Source: Aricia agestis (Eukaryota > Arthropoda > Insecta > Lepidoptera > Lycaenidae). From it: a stretch of 64,000 nucleotides of DNA. Positions within the stretch are counted from its first letter, which is position 1, and every line of letters starts with the position of its first letter. The DNA is taken from the NCBI RefSeq assembly GCF_905147365.1, contig NC_056427.1, positions 4,469,001-4,533,000 on the forward strand, read 5' to 3'. The notes beneath the pieces are model-generated. The model was given only the letters and a program-made list of their open reading frames with translations, was not told the origin of the DNA and searched no databases. This document shows positions 10,735 to 21,310 of this stretch, piece by piece. The position numbers and the translations under genes were made by a program.

Positions 10735-11064
10735 ATGTGCAATTCGAAATATCCCAAGAAAGAAGAGGTAATAATCAACCAAAATGGGATTGGATCTGCT
10801 CTTAGTGCGACTACAGAACAGTTGCAATATCACTTATCGAGCATCAGCATAATAATGATGATAATCCTGGGCCTGCTGATAGTGCTAGTAATTTACTTCG
10901 CCCTCAAGTGGTATCAAAGATGTCATCTCAACTGGATTGACAACCGAATTATTGGCCAAACATTGAGAAGATCCTTTGCCCGGCGTGACAACACTCCAAG
11001 GAGCAATGAAGGAGCCAGGTGTGCCGACTGTGCGGAGAGAATCCAACCCAGGGGCCAGGAATGA
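10735..11064 (+). CDS. Small membrane-protein ORF of the retrotransposon leader
   Basis: This 109-aa frame lies between the 5' LTR and gag, an unusual place for a protein gene in a gypsy element. It reads MCNSKYPKKEE at the start, has a Q/S-rich stretch, then a strongly hydrophobic segment at about residues 40-63 (IIMMIILGLLIVLVIYFAL) and a basic tail (KWYQRCH, LRRSFARR) with a CADC motif near the C-terminus. The layout suggests a single-pass membrane protein with a basic side by the positive-inside rule. ATG at 10735 is the first in frame. I do not recognise a family. It is not a typical envelope protein: far too short, with no furin site and no signal peptide. Function is unknown, and translation ahead of gag is an inference. 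Confidence 0.5.
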   Translation: MCNSKYPKKEEVIINQNGIGSALSATTEQLQYHLSSISIIMMIILGLLIVLVIYFALKWYQRCHLNWIDNRIIGQTLRRSFARRDNTPRSNEGARCADCAERIQPRGQE

Positions 11065-11346
11065 AGAAATAGTGAAGAATGGTTTGTGAACATTAAAAGT
11101 GAGTGGCAAAAGTATTTTTAGAAATTATGTACTTAAGATTATTTTTCCCAGTATAAAAATAAAAATAATGATTAATAATAATTCTATCCTAAAAACGTTT
11201 TTACTAAAAATGTATTTTTGATTTTTAATTTTTAATGTACTTACTACATACTTAATTTTTTTTTATCAAATAAGTTCTTTGATTTTATGCAATGGTAATT
11301 TTAATTAATAAGATTCACGTTTTAATTTTGTAATTATTAAAATGTA

Positions 11347-12588
11347 ATGGCTCAAGAACTTACTGAAATTTATGAGCAATTGAAATATATACGAGAAAAT
11401 TTGATTAAATTAAGTTACGAACGGCGAACGCCCGATCGATTAAATTTTAAGCTTGAGGAAGCTACTACTTTATATGATTGTTATAAAATATATGAATTTA
11501 ATTTGCAAGATCAAATAAATAAGAATTTATTAAGTACAGAAAGTCTTACGTTAATTGAGAGATACTGTTCTAAGATTAAGCAATTATATTTAGAAATTAA
11601 GGAATTTTGTACTAAGTTTGGCGCAACGTCTAGTAGAGATATTAAGTTCTCCAAAATGGATTTTGATTTAAAAACTGCACTAAGTTTATTACCCGTCGAG
11701 ACCGATGAGTCTTCGATTAGACAATTGATCGATGGAATTGATTATTATGCATCTATTTTAACTAAAGATAGTTGTAAGCTGAATTTAATTAATTTTGTTT
11801 TGAAGAGTAGGCTATCACAATCTTCTAAGTTAAGATTGAAATCTAGCTATGCGACTACTAAAGAGTTACTGCAGGATATGACTACAATTCTTTTGCCTAA
11901 AAAGAGTTCTGTAGCTTTGCAAAATAAATTGCAATCCGTGAGGCAAGATTTTAAATCTATAAATGAGTACGGCAAGGAGTTAACGGAAATATTCATGGAC
12001 CCAACTATCGCGCAAGCTGGTGGCAAAACCGAGAATCTTAAAATTTTGCAGCCTCTAAACGAGAAACAAGCTATTAAACGTTTTGCCGACGGTTTACGCA
12101 ATAGACGACTCAGCACAATTATTGCTGCTCGAAACTTCGATTGTTTGAAGGACGCCATACAGGCCGCCGTAGACGAGGAGACCGAAATGCCATTGCAGTC
12201 ATCCTCATCAGCAGACGACTTATCCCTTAATTTTTATAATTATAAACGTGGTCGTAATAATTTTTACAACAGGCGTTATTTTCTTAATCGAAACGATCGC
12301 TCATGGGGAGGTCGCCCTTCCAAAAATGTTCGTGTCGACGGCAGCTCCCCCAGCAGCCCCGCTGCTGCTGCGTCCGGCCGCGCTCCACGTCGTGGTCGAG
12401 GCTTTGGTCGAGGTCAGACGACATCGTACAGAGGTAAGTCGAATAGTTATTATAATAATTCTAGAGGTCGCGGGTTCCGCCGAGGAGGCAATATCCGTAT
12501 TATGAACGAGGAGATCGTTCAGAGAGCCGATGATGATGATGAGGGTAGCGATACGCCGATCATCCCTCAACAGTTTTTTCGTGAATAA
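11347..12588 (+). CDS. gag: gag polyprotein of the LTR retrotransposon
   Basis: The 413-aa frame starts at ATG 11347 (MAQELTEIYEQL). By position and make-up it is Gag, which forms the particle and packages the RNA. The N-terminal two thirds is charged and helix-rich, as in capsid. The C-terminal third has basic glycine-rich patches (GRGFGRGQTTSYRG, SRGRGFRRGGN) likely to bind RNA. I see no CCHC zinc knuckle, so these patches may replace it. The extreme C-terminus is acidic (RADDDDEGSD). The frame overlaps pol, which is in the +1 frame; the shared open stretch is about 12506-12588 and contains a T6 run at 12574-12579. Identification rests on context, not on sequence similarity. Confidence 0.8.
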   Translation: MAQELTEIYEQLKYIRENLIKLSYERRTPDRLNFKLEEATTLYDCYKIYEFNLQDQINKNLLSTESLTLIERYCSKIKQLYLEIKEFCTKFGATSSRDIKFSKMDFDLKTALSLLPVETDESSIRQLIDGIDYYASILTKDSCKLNLINFVLKSRLSQSSKLRLKSSYATTKELLQDMTTILLPKKSSVALQNKLQSVRQDFKSINEYGKELTEIFMDPTIAQAGGKTENLKILQPLNEKQAIKRFADGLRNRRLSTIIAARNFDCLKDAIQAAVDEETEMPLQSSSSADDLSLNFYNYKRGRNNFYNRRYFLNRNDRSWGGRPSKNVRVDGSSPSSPAAAASGRAPRRGRGFGRGQTTSYRGKSNSYYNNSRGRGFRRGGNIRIMNEEIVQRADDDDEGSDTPIIPQQFFRE

Positions 12589-15500
12589 TGAATTTATTTA
12601 CGCCTTAAATAGCACGTGTTGTGTACAATTATATCATGTTGATCAAAATACTTATCATTATCAAAGTAAATATAATATTCTGACATTTTTACTAGATACA
12701 GGAGCATCGATCTGTGCCATTAAATATGAGTATGTAAAGAAACTCAACATACCAATGCACACCGAGTGCATTACAATACAAGGAATAGGCGGTGCGATTC
12801 AAGCTATAGGATATGTTCATTTGACGCTTAGTAACATGCATAATTCTCAGGAATTTCTTATGCAACATAAGTTTTATGTTTTCCAGACTTTACCATGCAA
12901 AGCGAATGCGATTATAGGACAGGATTTTCTTACAAACTTTAATGCTATTTTGAACCTTAAATGCTCTACATTAACTTTAAATAACAAGTCGAATAACAAT
13001 AGTATCGTATTGCCGCTTTGTTCCCAGACTGAAAGTAGAAGTAGTTATTATATTTTACCGCCAAGATCGGAATCTATACATTATATACCGACTACATATA
13101 CGGAGGAATGTCTTGTGTGTTCATCGGAATTACAAAAAGAAGTATTTATAGCAAATACTATAGTTAAGCCCTCGAATGGTATGATACCAGTGTTAATATT
13201 AAATACTAGCGAGGATGAGATACGTCTTGAAAATATTGAACCGAAAATAGAGAAAATTAGTGATTACGAATTATGTGATTTTAGTCGTTGTAAAAATTTT
13301 AAATCCGATCGTGTTAAAAAGTTATTGAATATGCTTCACTTGAATCATTTAAATTTAGAAGAGAGAAAGATTATTGAGAATGTTTGTGCAAAATTTTCGG
13401 ATATATTTTTATTACCGGGTGACAAGTTGACGACTACAAATATTTATAAGCATCGTATTTATTTAAAAGGGAATTCCCAGCCAATTTACAGTAAGCCGTA
13501 TAGGATACCATACTCACAAAAATTAGAGCTTAATCAACAAATCAGTGACATGCTACGGGATGGTATAATAGAACCGTGTCAGTCAGACTGGTCATCACCT
13601 CTAATATTAATTCCTAAAAAATTAGATAATTCAGGAACTAAAAAATGGCGATTAGTCATAGATTATAGGAAGTTAAATAATAATATACAGAATGATAAAT
13701 TTCCCCTCCCGAACATAACAGATATTTTAGACTCTCTTTCAGGTTCTGTTTACTTCTCTACTCTCGATCTTTCAAATAGCTACTATCAGTGTGACCTTGA
13801 GCCTAGTAGCCGAAAATACACAGCTTTTAGTACTGGACAATTTGGAGTTACAGATTCAGATAAAAGTAAAACTAGTTCTCTTTCGGGACAGTATCAAATG
13901 ACGAGGATGCCCATGGGACTAAAGACTAGTCCAGCTGCTTTTTCAAAAATGATGACTGTTGCAATGTCCGGCTTAACATATGAAAAATGCTTAATTTATT
14001 TGGACGATTTGGTAGTTTTTGGCAATTCATTAGAAAATCATACGAAAAATTTAATAGATGTATTTGCGAGATTACGTAAAGTAAATTTAAAACTTAATCC
14101 CCATAAATGTAACTTTTTGAGAAAAGAGATTTTGTATCTAGGACACACTATTTCCAGTGAAGGTATTTTGCCTGATCCAGAAAAAATTAAAGTTTTAAGT
14201 AAATGGCCAACTCCAAATAATTTGAAAGAGTTAATTAGATTTGTAGCGTTTGCAAATTATTATCGAAAGTTTATCAAAAATTTTGCAATGATTGCATACC
14301 CCCTTACGCAGTTAACTAAGAAAAATGCTAAGTTTATTTGGGATGAAAAATGTCAGTCCGCATTTACAAATTTAAAATCTTTAATTTCGTCGCCTCCAGT
14401 TCTCGAATATCCAAATTTTTCCGTAGATCATAAATTCATATTACAGACAGATGCTTCTCAATATTCACTAGGTGCCGTTTTGTGTAATTCCAATAGTAAA
14501 CCGATTGCTTTCGCAAGTAGAAATTTAAATAAATCTGAACTTAACTATCCCACGATAGAGAAGGAGCTTTTGGCGATAGTGTGGGCAGTTAAGCATTTTC
14601 GCCCATATTTGTATGGTAGGCCGTTTATAATACAAACGGATCACAAGCCGTTAATATATTTATTCGAGATGAAAGATCCGTCAAGTCGACTTACAAAATT
14701 TAGACTTTTACTCGAGGATTATAATTTCACAGTAGAATATGTTAAGGGTTCTGAGAATATTGCAGCCGATGCGATGTCACGTTTACCAATTGCGTCGGAT
14801 GACTTAAAAGCGATGCACGAGAGCATCATCACGGTTATGACGCGAGCTCAGTATAGGAAAGCTGCTCAAACTCAGACTCAGAGTTCTCCGAGTGCTATGG
14901 TACCTACTGACGATCGGCCTGCGCAACCGAGAGTCGTAGAAATTTATAGTAAACCGGGAATATCTGTTGAACTTAAATTTATTGACTATTGTAAATTGAG
15001 GAACTTACGCAAGTTAAAAGATATAGATATTGAAAATGATATATTTTGTTACTCGTCAAAAAGAATGTGTTTATATATAAATCCAGTCGCCCGATCACAA
15101 CTGAGGCCAGCCACTTTTGTGAGGGAACTGAGAAGTTTTTGTGAAAAAATAAATGTGCACGAATTAATTTTTATACGATGTAAAAGTAAAATATATGACG
15201 AGTTTATAGAAAAGTTAGCTAACGAGATAAAGATACAAAAAGATTGGACCGGTCCGCGATTGTGTATTTTAAATGACGTAGAAATAATTGACGATAAAGA
15301 CGACCAGAAGGTAATATTGAATGATTTTCATCTTCTTCCAACGAGTGGCCACGCTGGAATAAGACGAATGTATAAAAATATTAAAAAATATTACTTTTGG
15401 CCTGGTCTAGAGAATGACGTTAAAAAATTTATTAGTAAGTGCGATAAATGTCAAAAACAAAAACATAGCTCTCATCGTGTTAAGGAGCCAATGGTAATTA

Positions 15501-16330
15501 CGACTACAGCTAATTCTGCTATGGAAAAAGTTTTTCTTGACGTTGTAGGACCTCTGGAGAAGGACGATTATAATTATTCGTATATTTTGACAATTCAATG
15601 CGAATTGAGTAAATACGTTGAGGCATATCCTATGTATACTAAAAGTTCAGAGGAAATAGCTAGGAACTTTGTCAATAATTTTATATTACGTTTTGGTATA
15701 CCGGAAAATGTCGCTACTGATAGGGGTACTGAATTTTTATCATCAATTTTTTAGGAAACTTGTAAGTTATTACAGATAAATCGATTAAATTCCACAGCTT
15801 ACCATCATCAAAGTATAGGATCGCTAGAAAATACTCATAAGAGTTTAGGAAATTATTTAAGGATACAAACACAAAATCATTCACGTCTATGGAGCCCATG
15901 GTTACCATTTTGGTGTTTTTCCTATAATACTTCTGTTCACACATCTACTAATTTTACACCATTTGAGTTAGTTTTTGGTAAAAAATGTAAAATTCCTTCT
16001 AATTTTACACAAAATTCTGTCGATCCTCTATACAGTGATAATTACATTTCAGAATTAAAATTTAGACTACAGACTACACAAAAAGAAGCTTATGAAAATT
16101 TATTACAAAATAAAATAACTAGAAAAGAAAAATATGATAAAAATTGTAACCCTATTACCTATAAGAAAAATGACTTAATTTTAATTAAAAACGAGACAGG
16201 TAATAAATTGCAGAGTATTTATAATGGACCATATGAGGTCATAGAAGACATTGAGCCAAACGTTAAGATATTAAAAAACGGAAAGATAGATATAGTTCAT
16301 AAAAATAAGACTAAGCTATTTAGAAATTAA
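12530..16330 (+). pseudogene. pol: pol polyprotein with one in-frame stop in integrase
   Basis: Pol copies the RNA into DNA and integrates it. Order, counted from the methionine at 12530: aspartic protease (LLDTGAS, Asp about 56); reverse transcriptase with WRLVIDYRKLN and the catalytic YLDD (residues 490-493, nt 13997-14008); RNase H (QTDASQYSLGAVL, IEKELLAIVWAVKHFRPYLYG); integrase with an HHCC zinc-binding region (nt about 15328-15460) and a D,D,E core. The frame is open to TAG at 15752-15754, between the second Asp and the Glu (nt 15827-15829) of the catalytic triad. It then continues in the same frame, with no other stop or shift, to TAA at 16328-16330. Pol is expected to be made by frameshifting from gag. 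A 17-residue insert lies in the RT at nt 13840-13890. Confidence 0.9.
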
Positions 16331-16534
16331 TTTTTCATTTATTATGATTTAATATTACTTTCTATTGTTTAACAAAAGGTAATTTTTTTTTTCTTAAAAT
16401 ATTTTAAATGTATTATTATCATGTAAGTATCACATAGAAATTATGATTATATAAGCACGCATAAATTTTTTTATTTGTGTTTAGTTGATAAAAAAATTGT
16501 TTATGTTCAATTTTTTTTCTCCCCACGGGGAAGG
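16331..16534 (+). other. Retrotransposon 3' untranslated region and polypurine tract
   Basis: AT-rich, with no env ORF. The last bases, ACGGGGAAGG (16525-16534), abut the 3' LTR and fit a polypurine tract for plus-strand priming. Confidence 0.65.
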
Positions 16535-16646
16535 TGTAGTATAGTAAGTATGTACCTAGTATAAGTAAGTGAATTACACTACAATAAAGTTAGTCTTAAC
16601 CAAGTCGTCGAGTGTTTCATTTCACCTATCAGGGCCCATCCTCACA
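16535..16646 (+). repeat. 3' LTR (112 bp)
   Basis: Identical to 10443-10554 base for base. It is followed directly by the GGCG target duplication. Confidence 0.92.
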
Positions 16647-16757
16647 GGCGTGGGTTGGAATTCGGAAGTACAAAACGAAGAAATTGAGGACTTTTTTAGG
16701 AGGATTATAATGAGAATTCTTCAAGAAGACAACCAAGCCACGGTGACTGAGTTGTGA
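16647..16757 (+). pseudogene. 3' half of the open frame split by the LTR element
   Basis: In phase with 10331-10442, this runs from GGC GTG GGT to TGA at 16755-16757. It holds an acidic stretch (EEIEDFFRRI) and ends ATVTEL. No family was recognised. Confidence 0.3.
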
Positions 16758-17153
16758 GCAGCATTTTTGTGAAGATTCTACGCAAGTTAAGTGCCCTTCC
16801 TATTTCCCTAATCATAACCTTATAAAACTAAGAAAGACAAAAAATCCTTAATTTATACATTTATCCAACTATACAAAAATAACAGTTGTTTGGCCGAACT
16901 GTTTCAGGTTTATTTTTTTGGTCTTTTTAGCTCGTAATCCATAATGGCAACATGTAGACACTTGAAACTTGAAATGACTAGTGAAATTTTCATAAAATCC
17001 TCAATTGTATGTGTACTTTAATATTACAATATAAAATGAAAATTAAAATAAATAAAAAGGGGGGCTCCCATACAAAAAAACACAATTTTTCCTTAATTTT
17101 TTTTCACACTAATTGTGTCGTATGCTATCGACAAGTGCCGTTTGTTTGTAAGC

Positions 17154-17837
17154 GCTCTAAAGACTAAAGTACTGGTCCGGTTTTAACAAATGAAGTGGCC
17201 ATAGATAATTAATGATGCTGATAATGACATAAATCGTAATTATGTTTTTTTTTCCAAAATTTCCTATTTTTACTAGTCGGGTTATAACCCCGGACCGAAA
17301 AAGTTATAACTAATTCGACGTGTCTCTTTATATTCTGTTCAATGTCCTTTGAAAAACTCGTTTAGAAATGTATCTCGTCGCTGCGTCCCGACTCCCGTCG
17401 CAATGTGAACTGACCCTTTCGTAATTGTTAACAAGGGGGAAATGTCAGGTCGTAAAAAGTGTACCGTTGAGAATGTAAAGTGAAATGTTGCGACATTTAA
17501 CAAATGATTAAATGATAACTGTAAAAAAGTAGGTATATTTATAGATCTAAAGGCAAAAAAAAGTATATTTCTAGCTCTAATATTTCTAAGGAAGCTACTA
17601 ACCCTATCATGGTTAACGGACAAACATAAAGACAAAAGAAAAAATAGAATAGAAAAAGATGGAAATAAAAAGAAAAGTAGAAATAGTGTTCTCAGATCCG
17701 CCGACGCAGGTGGTGACACCAAAGCATTAAAGATCACGATTTACAAGCTAATAATTAAAAGTGCAAGACATTGATGTACAATATTATGTAGAGACGTCGC
17801 ATGACCCATCGTTAAACTACAGAGAAGTTTAACCTAA
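17154..17837. other. Intergenic, low-complexity A-rich
   Basis: The minus-strand frame at 17339-17737 reads as F/L/S-rich low complexity from A-runs and is not supported as a gene. A short family C fragment (GGGGGGCTCCCATAC) lies just upstream at about 17058. Confidence 0.4.
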
Positions 17838-18055
17838 GGGTCCATACAGACGGACCGCATTTCAACTGCAATGCAACCGCAAATTGCAGTTCAAGTGCAG
17901 TTTGAATTGACACGACTGCAATAGAACTGCAAACCAAACTGGATTGCACACCAACTGCAACTGAACTGCAATCCGACTGCGCGTTTGGTTGGCACTTGAA
18001 CTGCAATTTGCGGTTGGATTGCAGTCGAAATGCGGTCCGTCTGTAGTATAGACCC
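17838..18055. mobile_element. Foldback MITE with TAA duplication (Harbinger-like)
   Basis: The inverted ends GGGTCCATACAGACGGACCG and the complement near 18015-18055 flank a centre rich in AACTGCAA/TTGCAGTT units. TAA lies on both sides (17835-17837, 18056-18058). A 3-bp TAA duplication suits PIF/Harbinger elements. Confidence 0.6.
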
Positions 18056-18324
18056 TAACCCAACAGCTATGTTTCGGGTTACAATTTACAAAGATGACAG
18101 TAGGTACGACGAAGAAAACATCTTTCAGAAGTTTTATATGAAAATTAATTTACAGCAATAAACAACCACCTCAAAGTCTAACTTTAGGAGTGTATGGCAG
18201 TAGAAAGCAACTGTCAAAAATTTCCGGTAATGGAATACGAGATTCCTACAGTTATCCCGAAGAAAATAAGATAAAAAATTGGGTGTCATACCTTATCGAA
18301 ATTCGAAGGTTAGTTTAGACCTAG

Positions 18325-18616
18325 GGTCACCTGATGGAAAGCAACTTCTGTCGCCCATGGATACTCGCAGCATCAGAAGAGCTGTAGGTGCGTTGTCGGC
18401 CTTTTCAGAGAGAATAGGGTAATAGGGGAGGGTAGGGATGGGAAGGGAAGAGAATAGGGGAAGGTAGGGAAGGGGGTAGGGGATTGGGCCTCCGGTAAAC
18501 TCACTCACTCGGCGAAACACAGCGCAAGCGCTGTTTCACGCCGGTTTTCTGTGAGAACGTGGTATTTCTCCGGTCGAGCCGGCCCATTCGTGCCGCAGCA
18601 TGGCTCTCCCACGTAT
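18325..18616 (-). mobile_element. Family A SINE-like element, tail lost
   Basis: It begins at GGTCACCTGATGG, so the A-tail and GTTTGCCCCC block are missing. The rest is complete through GGCTCTCCCACGTATA. Confidence 0.72.
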
Positions 18617-18997
18617 AAAACTATAGGGGTCGTATTATACAGAAAGCCTTTCAGCTTTCATCAAATAACGTAAGTCTGGCTGTCGCTGGCTCTAACTCTA
18701 AGTACGACTATAACCTAATCAAGCCAGTATCTAATATACATATACCAAGTGGACAATTTCTTTGCGATTGCAACGTCCCTAAATATGGTACATCGATGTG
18801 TGCTGATAAGTCTCATCAAAGGGAAGTTTCCCTGTAATACCGCCCACTATCATTTGCATTCGCATACCTATTTGTGGGATCATTAGATATGTGTTTCTGG
18901 GACGTCAAATGTAGTTTACTAATGTCAAATAGCTTGAGTATAGAATGAGCTGAAATTAGTGGACCAATTTTGATGTTTCGCTAAAATATAGAGACCA
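18617..18997. other. Intergenic, no gene seen
   Basis: No recognisable repeat or coding signal. Confidence 0.35.
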
Positions 18998-19231
18998 TGG
19001 GGACGGTAATGACGGTGGTCGATTTCATTGAAAGCCAGCAACGCAGGAATGTTTTTATAGTGCCCAAGTGTATGCGCAGTCCGAGAGCACTATTTCTCCC
19101 TTAACTCTCATTACTCAATTGGACTAACTGGACGACGAACTTTGAAGGAACATTTTTCCAAAGTGGTAATCGAAATCTCAACCTCTCAGTCAAAAGAGTC
19201 ACGTTTAAAACCACTGGACCATGGAGGCTCA
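18998..19231 (-). mobile_element. Family B tRNA-headed SINE, diverged
   Basis: It shares GTGCCCAAGTGT...GCGCAGT and ACCACTGGACCATGGAGGC with the better copies at 24697-25039 and 60329-60676. The last block is the complement of a tRNA-like head. Confidence 0.55.
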
Positions 19232-19374
19232 TCGAAGAATGCAGAGAATCCACGGAAGTATAGACACATTACACGTGGGCTAATCTTCACTTACATAACG
19301 TAGATTACCTAGGTTATATAATATAGACATCTCATTATTTTGCTGATTGCTTTTTAATAGGACCAATGAAGTCT

Positions 19375-19481
19375 GTAAACATTTCAACTCTCTAGCTATA
19401 GCTGTTCAGTGAGATACATCCTGGAGACAGACAGCGAAGTCTTGGTCCCGTTTTTACCCTCTGGGTACGGAACCCTAAAAG
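19375..19481 (+). mobile_element. Family C 3' fragment
   Basis: Contains CTCTAGCTATAGCTGTTC, GGAGACAGACAG and TCTGGGTACGGAACCCTAAA. Confidence 0.5.
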
Positions 19482-19544
19482 AACCCTTAAGAACAACTTA
19501 TAAGGGTAATTACTCATGTAGTTGCCCTTATAAGTAGTCTTCAA

Positions 19545-19868
19545 TTTTTTTTATGAAATAAGGGGGCTAACGGGTCACCTGATGGAAAGCAACTTCTGTC
19601 GCCCATGGACACTCGCAGCATCAGAAGAGCTGCAGGTGCGTTGCCGGCCTTTTAAGAGGGAATAGGGTAATAGGGGAGGGTAAGGATGGAAAGGGAAGGG
19701 AATAGGGGAGGGTAGGGAAGGGAATAGGGTAGGGGATTGGGCCTCCGGTAAACTCACTCACTCACAGTAAGCGCTGTTACACGCCGGTTTACAGAAAACC
19801 GTCTGTGAGAACGACCACGTTCTCACAGAAAGCCGGCCCATTTGTGCCGAAGCATGGCTCTCCCACGT
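19545..19868 (-). mobile_element. Family A SINE-like element, rearranged head
   Basis: Tail and minisatellite are normal. Near 19760-19840 the block AAACCG/GTGAGAACG/CACGTTCTCACAGAAAGCCG appears in both orientations, so the 5' part is locally inverted or duplicated. Confidence 0.7.
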
Positions 19869-20373
19869 CTAAAATAGCTCTAATTATAGAGGAACATACC
19901 CCTCTGCTGGCACCAGCGGGGTTAAACGGTCACATTTAGCAATTCCTCTCAATCAATTCAGCAAATGAATTGTCAAAACTGTCAAATTGACAAATGTCAA
20001 ATACGTACAAAAATACAGAAATGAATTGCAAGCAGAGTTGCATTTTGCGATTTTAGAAAAATGAATCACATTATGATTATTAAATCATGATTCTTCAAAG
20101 CGACCATTTTGCCCCGCTGATCACCATCATGCGGATTGCTCCGTTCCAATAACAAGTATACTTTCTGCCTCTCTCCTTGAATGGGGGGGACCTGTTGAAA
20201 CGTTCGAATTTCGTACGAATCGATATCTCCCCATCAACGAAATTGGCACTAACACTCGATTGTGTCATACGCTTTACGGCCGCGTAAAACGCCAGTCCTG
20301 TTAATGAGGACGATCGTAATGTGACGTCATAAAAGGTTTTGAAACCCTCTGTACTGCACATTAGGCCACCGTA
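19869..20373. other. Intergenic, no gene seen
   Basis: The 88-aa minus-strand frame at 20095-20361 has no recognisable features. Nothing else assigned. Confidence 0.35.
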
Positions 20374-20857
20374 TTAAAAGGATACACCAGGGGCGAGAGA
20401 AATCGAAAATAGGTATTCTCTCAATATAATTTCAAGTCTCCCACCGCAGAGCGCGATAGAGACAATACGACAAAAGTTCTAATAAAAGAACAGAAAATCT
20501 TCGATTCATTGTCCGCTGATTCCTTCTCCAAAACTTAACCGATTTAAGTATTTTTTTCATTAGGAATTAAAGCAAGGCTTGACCTGTGTTCCTATGTTTT
20601 ATTTTTTTTGTATATTTTAGCCAGTTTTGTTTTCTGGGTGTTTAAACACAGAGGAAAATCTTGTCATTTTTTTGGGTTTTTGGACGTTCTTATCTTTTTT
20701 TAATAATGAAATTATGAAAAAAAAGAAAACATAGGAACATGCTAATAGTGGCCATAGACATTCAGGAAAAACAATTATAACTCAACCGGCATTATCCAGG
20801 CAGGAAACAGGGGACAGCGTTTAAGTATGGGAAAACGGCGGTGTGGAATCCTCTTAA
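20374..20857. mobile_element. TTAA-flanked non-autonomous element, copy 2
   Basis: TTAA at 20374-20377 and 20854-20857. It is 484 bp against 481 bp for the copy at 3105-3585 and collinear with it (ATACACCAGGGGC near the left end, GGAAACAGGGGACAGCG near the right). Confidence 0.6.
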
Positions 20858-20860
20858 GCC

Positions 20861-21303
20861 ACAGACATAGATCAAGATAGATACCGCATGTCCCTCCATT
20901 TGTATGAAAACGAGCGTGCCACTTTTTTCCTACCTACTGTGAAGACCGACGATAAGAAACGTGTCCATTATCTAGGCCAACGTTTCTTTTCGAATTTCTA
21001 CAGCTCAATACGATTCGTACGAGTCCGATTCCGATAGCAGACTAAATAACAGACTTTCGAAAGACGAGCATTGCTCGTCGTTTGGGAACGCGATATGGCA
21101 CACGAAGGACTATCAGAGAAGTTGATTCCTATGCAAATCGGGGACCTAAGTAGTTTGGTTGCGTTACGTCAAACCCAGCTGACAGATCACAATTAACATT
21201 GAATTGACATATTCGACCAAATAACGTTGGTCTGTCAATTGCATAGGAATCAACTTCCTCGATGGTACATACACATGCGGCTATCTTGATCTATGTCTGT
21301 GTA
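20861..21303. mobile_element. Foldback element containing family G
   Basis: Outer inverted repeats ACAGACATAGATCAAGATAG (20861-20893) and the complement (about 21269-21301). TTAAGCC lies on both sides (20854-20860, 21304-21310). The family G palindrome 21111-21265 lies inside. Confidence 0.5.
21111..21265. mobile_element. Family G palindromic element
   Basis: TATCAGAGAAGTTGATTCCT at the left is mirrored by AGGAATCAACTTCCTCGAT at the right. Other copies: 35215-35357, 39751-39904 and part at 39969-40050. All share GCGTTACGTCAAACCCA or a close variant. Confidence 0.55.
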
Positions 21304-21310
21304 TTAAGCC

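Larger units (their letters stand above)
10443..16646 (+). mobile_element. Ty3/gypsy-type LTR retrotransposon, near intact
   Basis: Length is 6,204 bp: 5' LTR, putative primer-binding site, small membrane-protein ORF, gag, pol (protease, reverse transcriptase, RNase H, integrase), polypurine tract, 3' LTR. The 4-bp duplication GGCG flanks it (10439-10442, 16647-16650). The LTRs are identical over 112 bp, so the insertion is recent. The pol order PR-RT-RH-IN is that of Ty3/gypsy (Metaviridae) rather than Ty1/copia. No envelope ORF lies between pol and the 3' LTR. One in-frame stop interrupts integrase, so this copy is probably not autonomous. Confidence 0.9.
10124..17153. mobile_element. Older TIR element split by the LTR retrotransposon
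   Basis: Inverted ends containing ACAAACGGCACTTGTCGA occur at 10124-10153 and, reverse-complemented, near 17125-17153. The flanks GCTCTAAG (10116-10123) and GCTCTAAA (17154-17161) look like an 8-bp hAT-type target duplication with one mismatch. Removing the LTR element leaves about 822 bp. Ends and duplication were matched by eye. Confidence 0.5.

Noticed and set aside
17339..17737. 132-codon minus-strand frame rich in F, L and S
   Set aside because: It is low complexity from A-rich DNA, with no domain, repeat or splice support.
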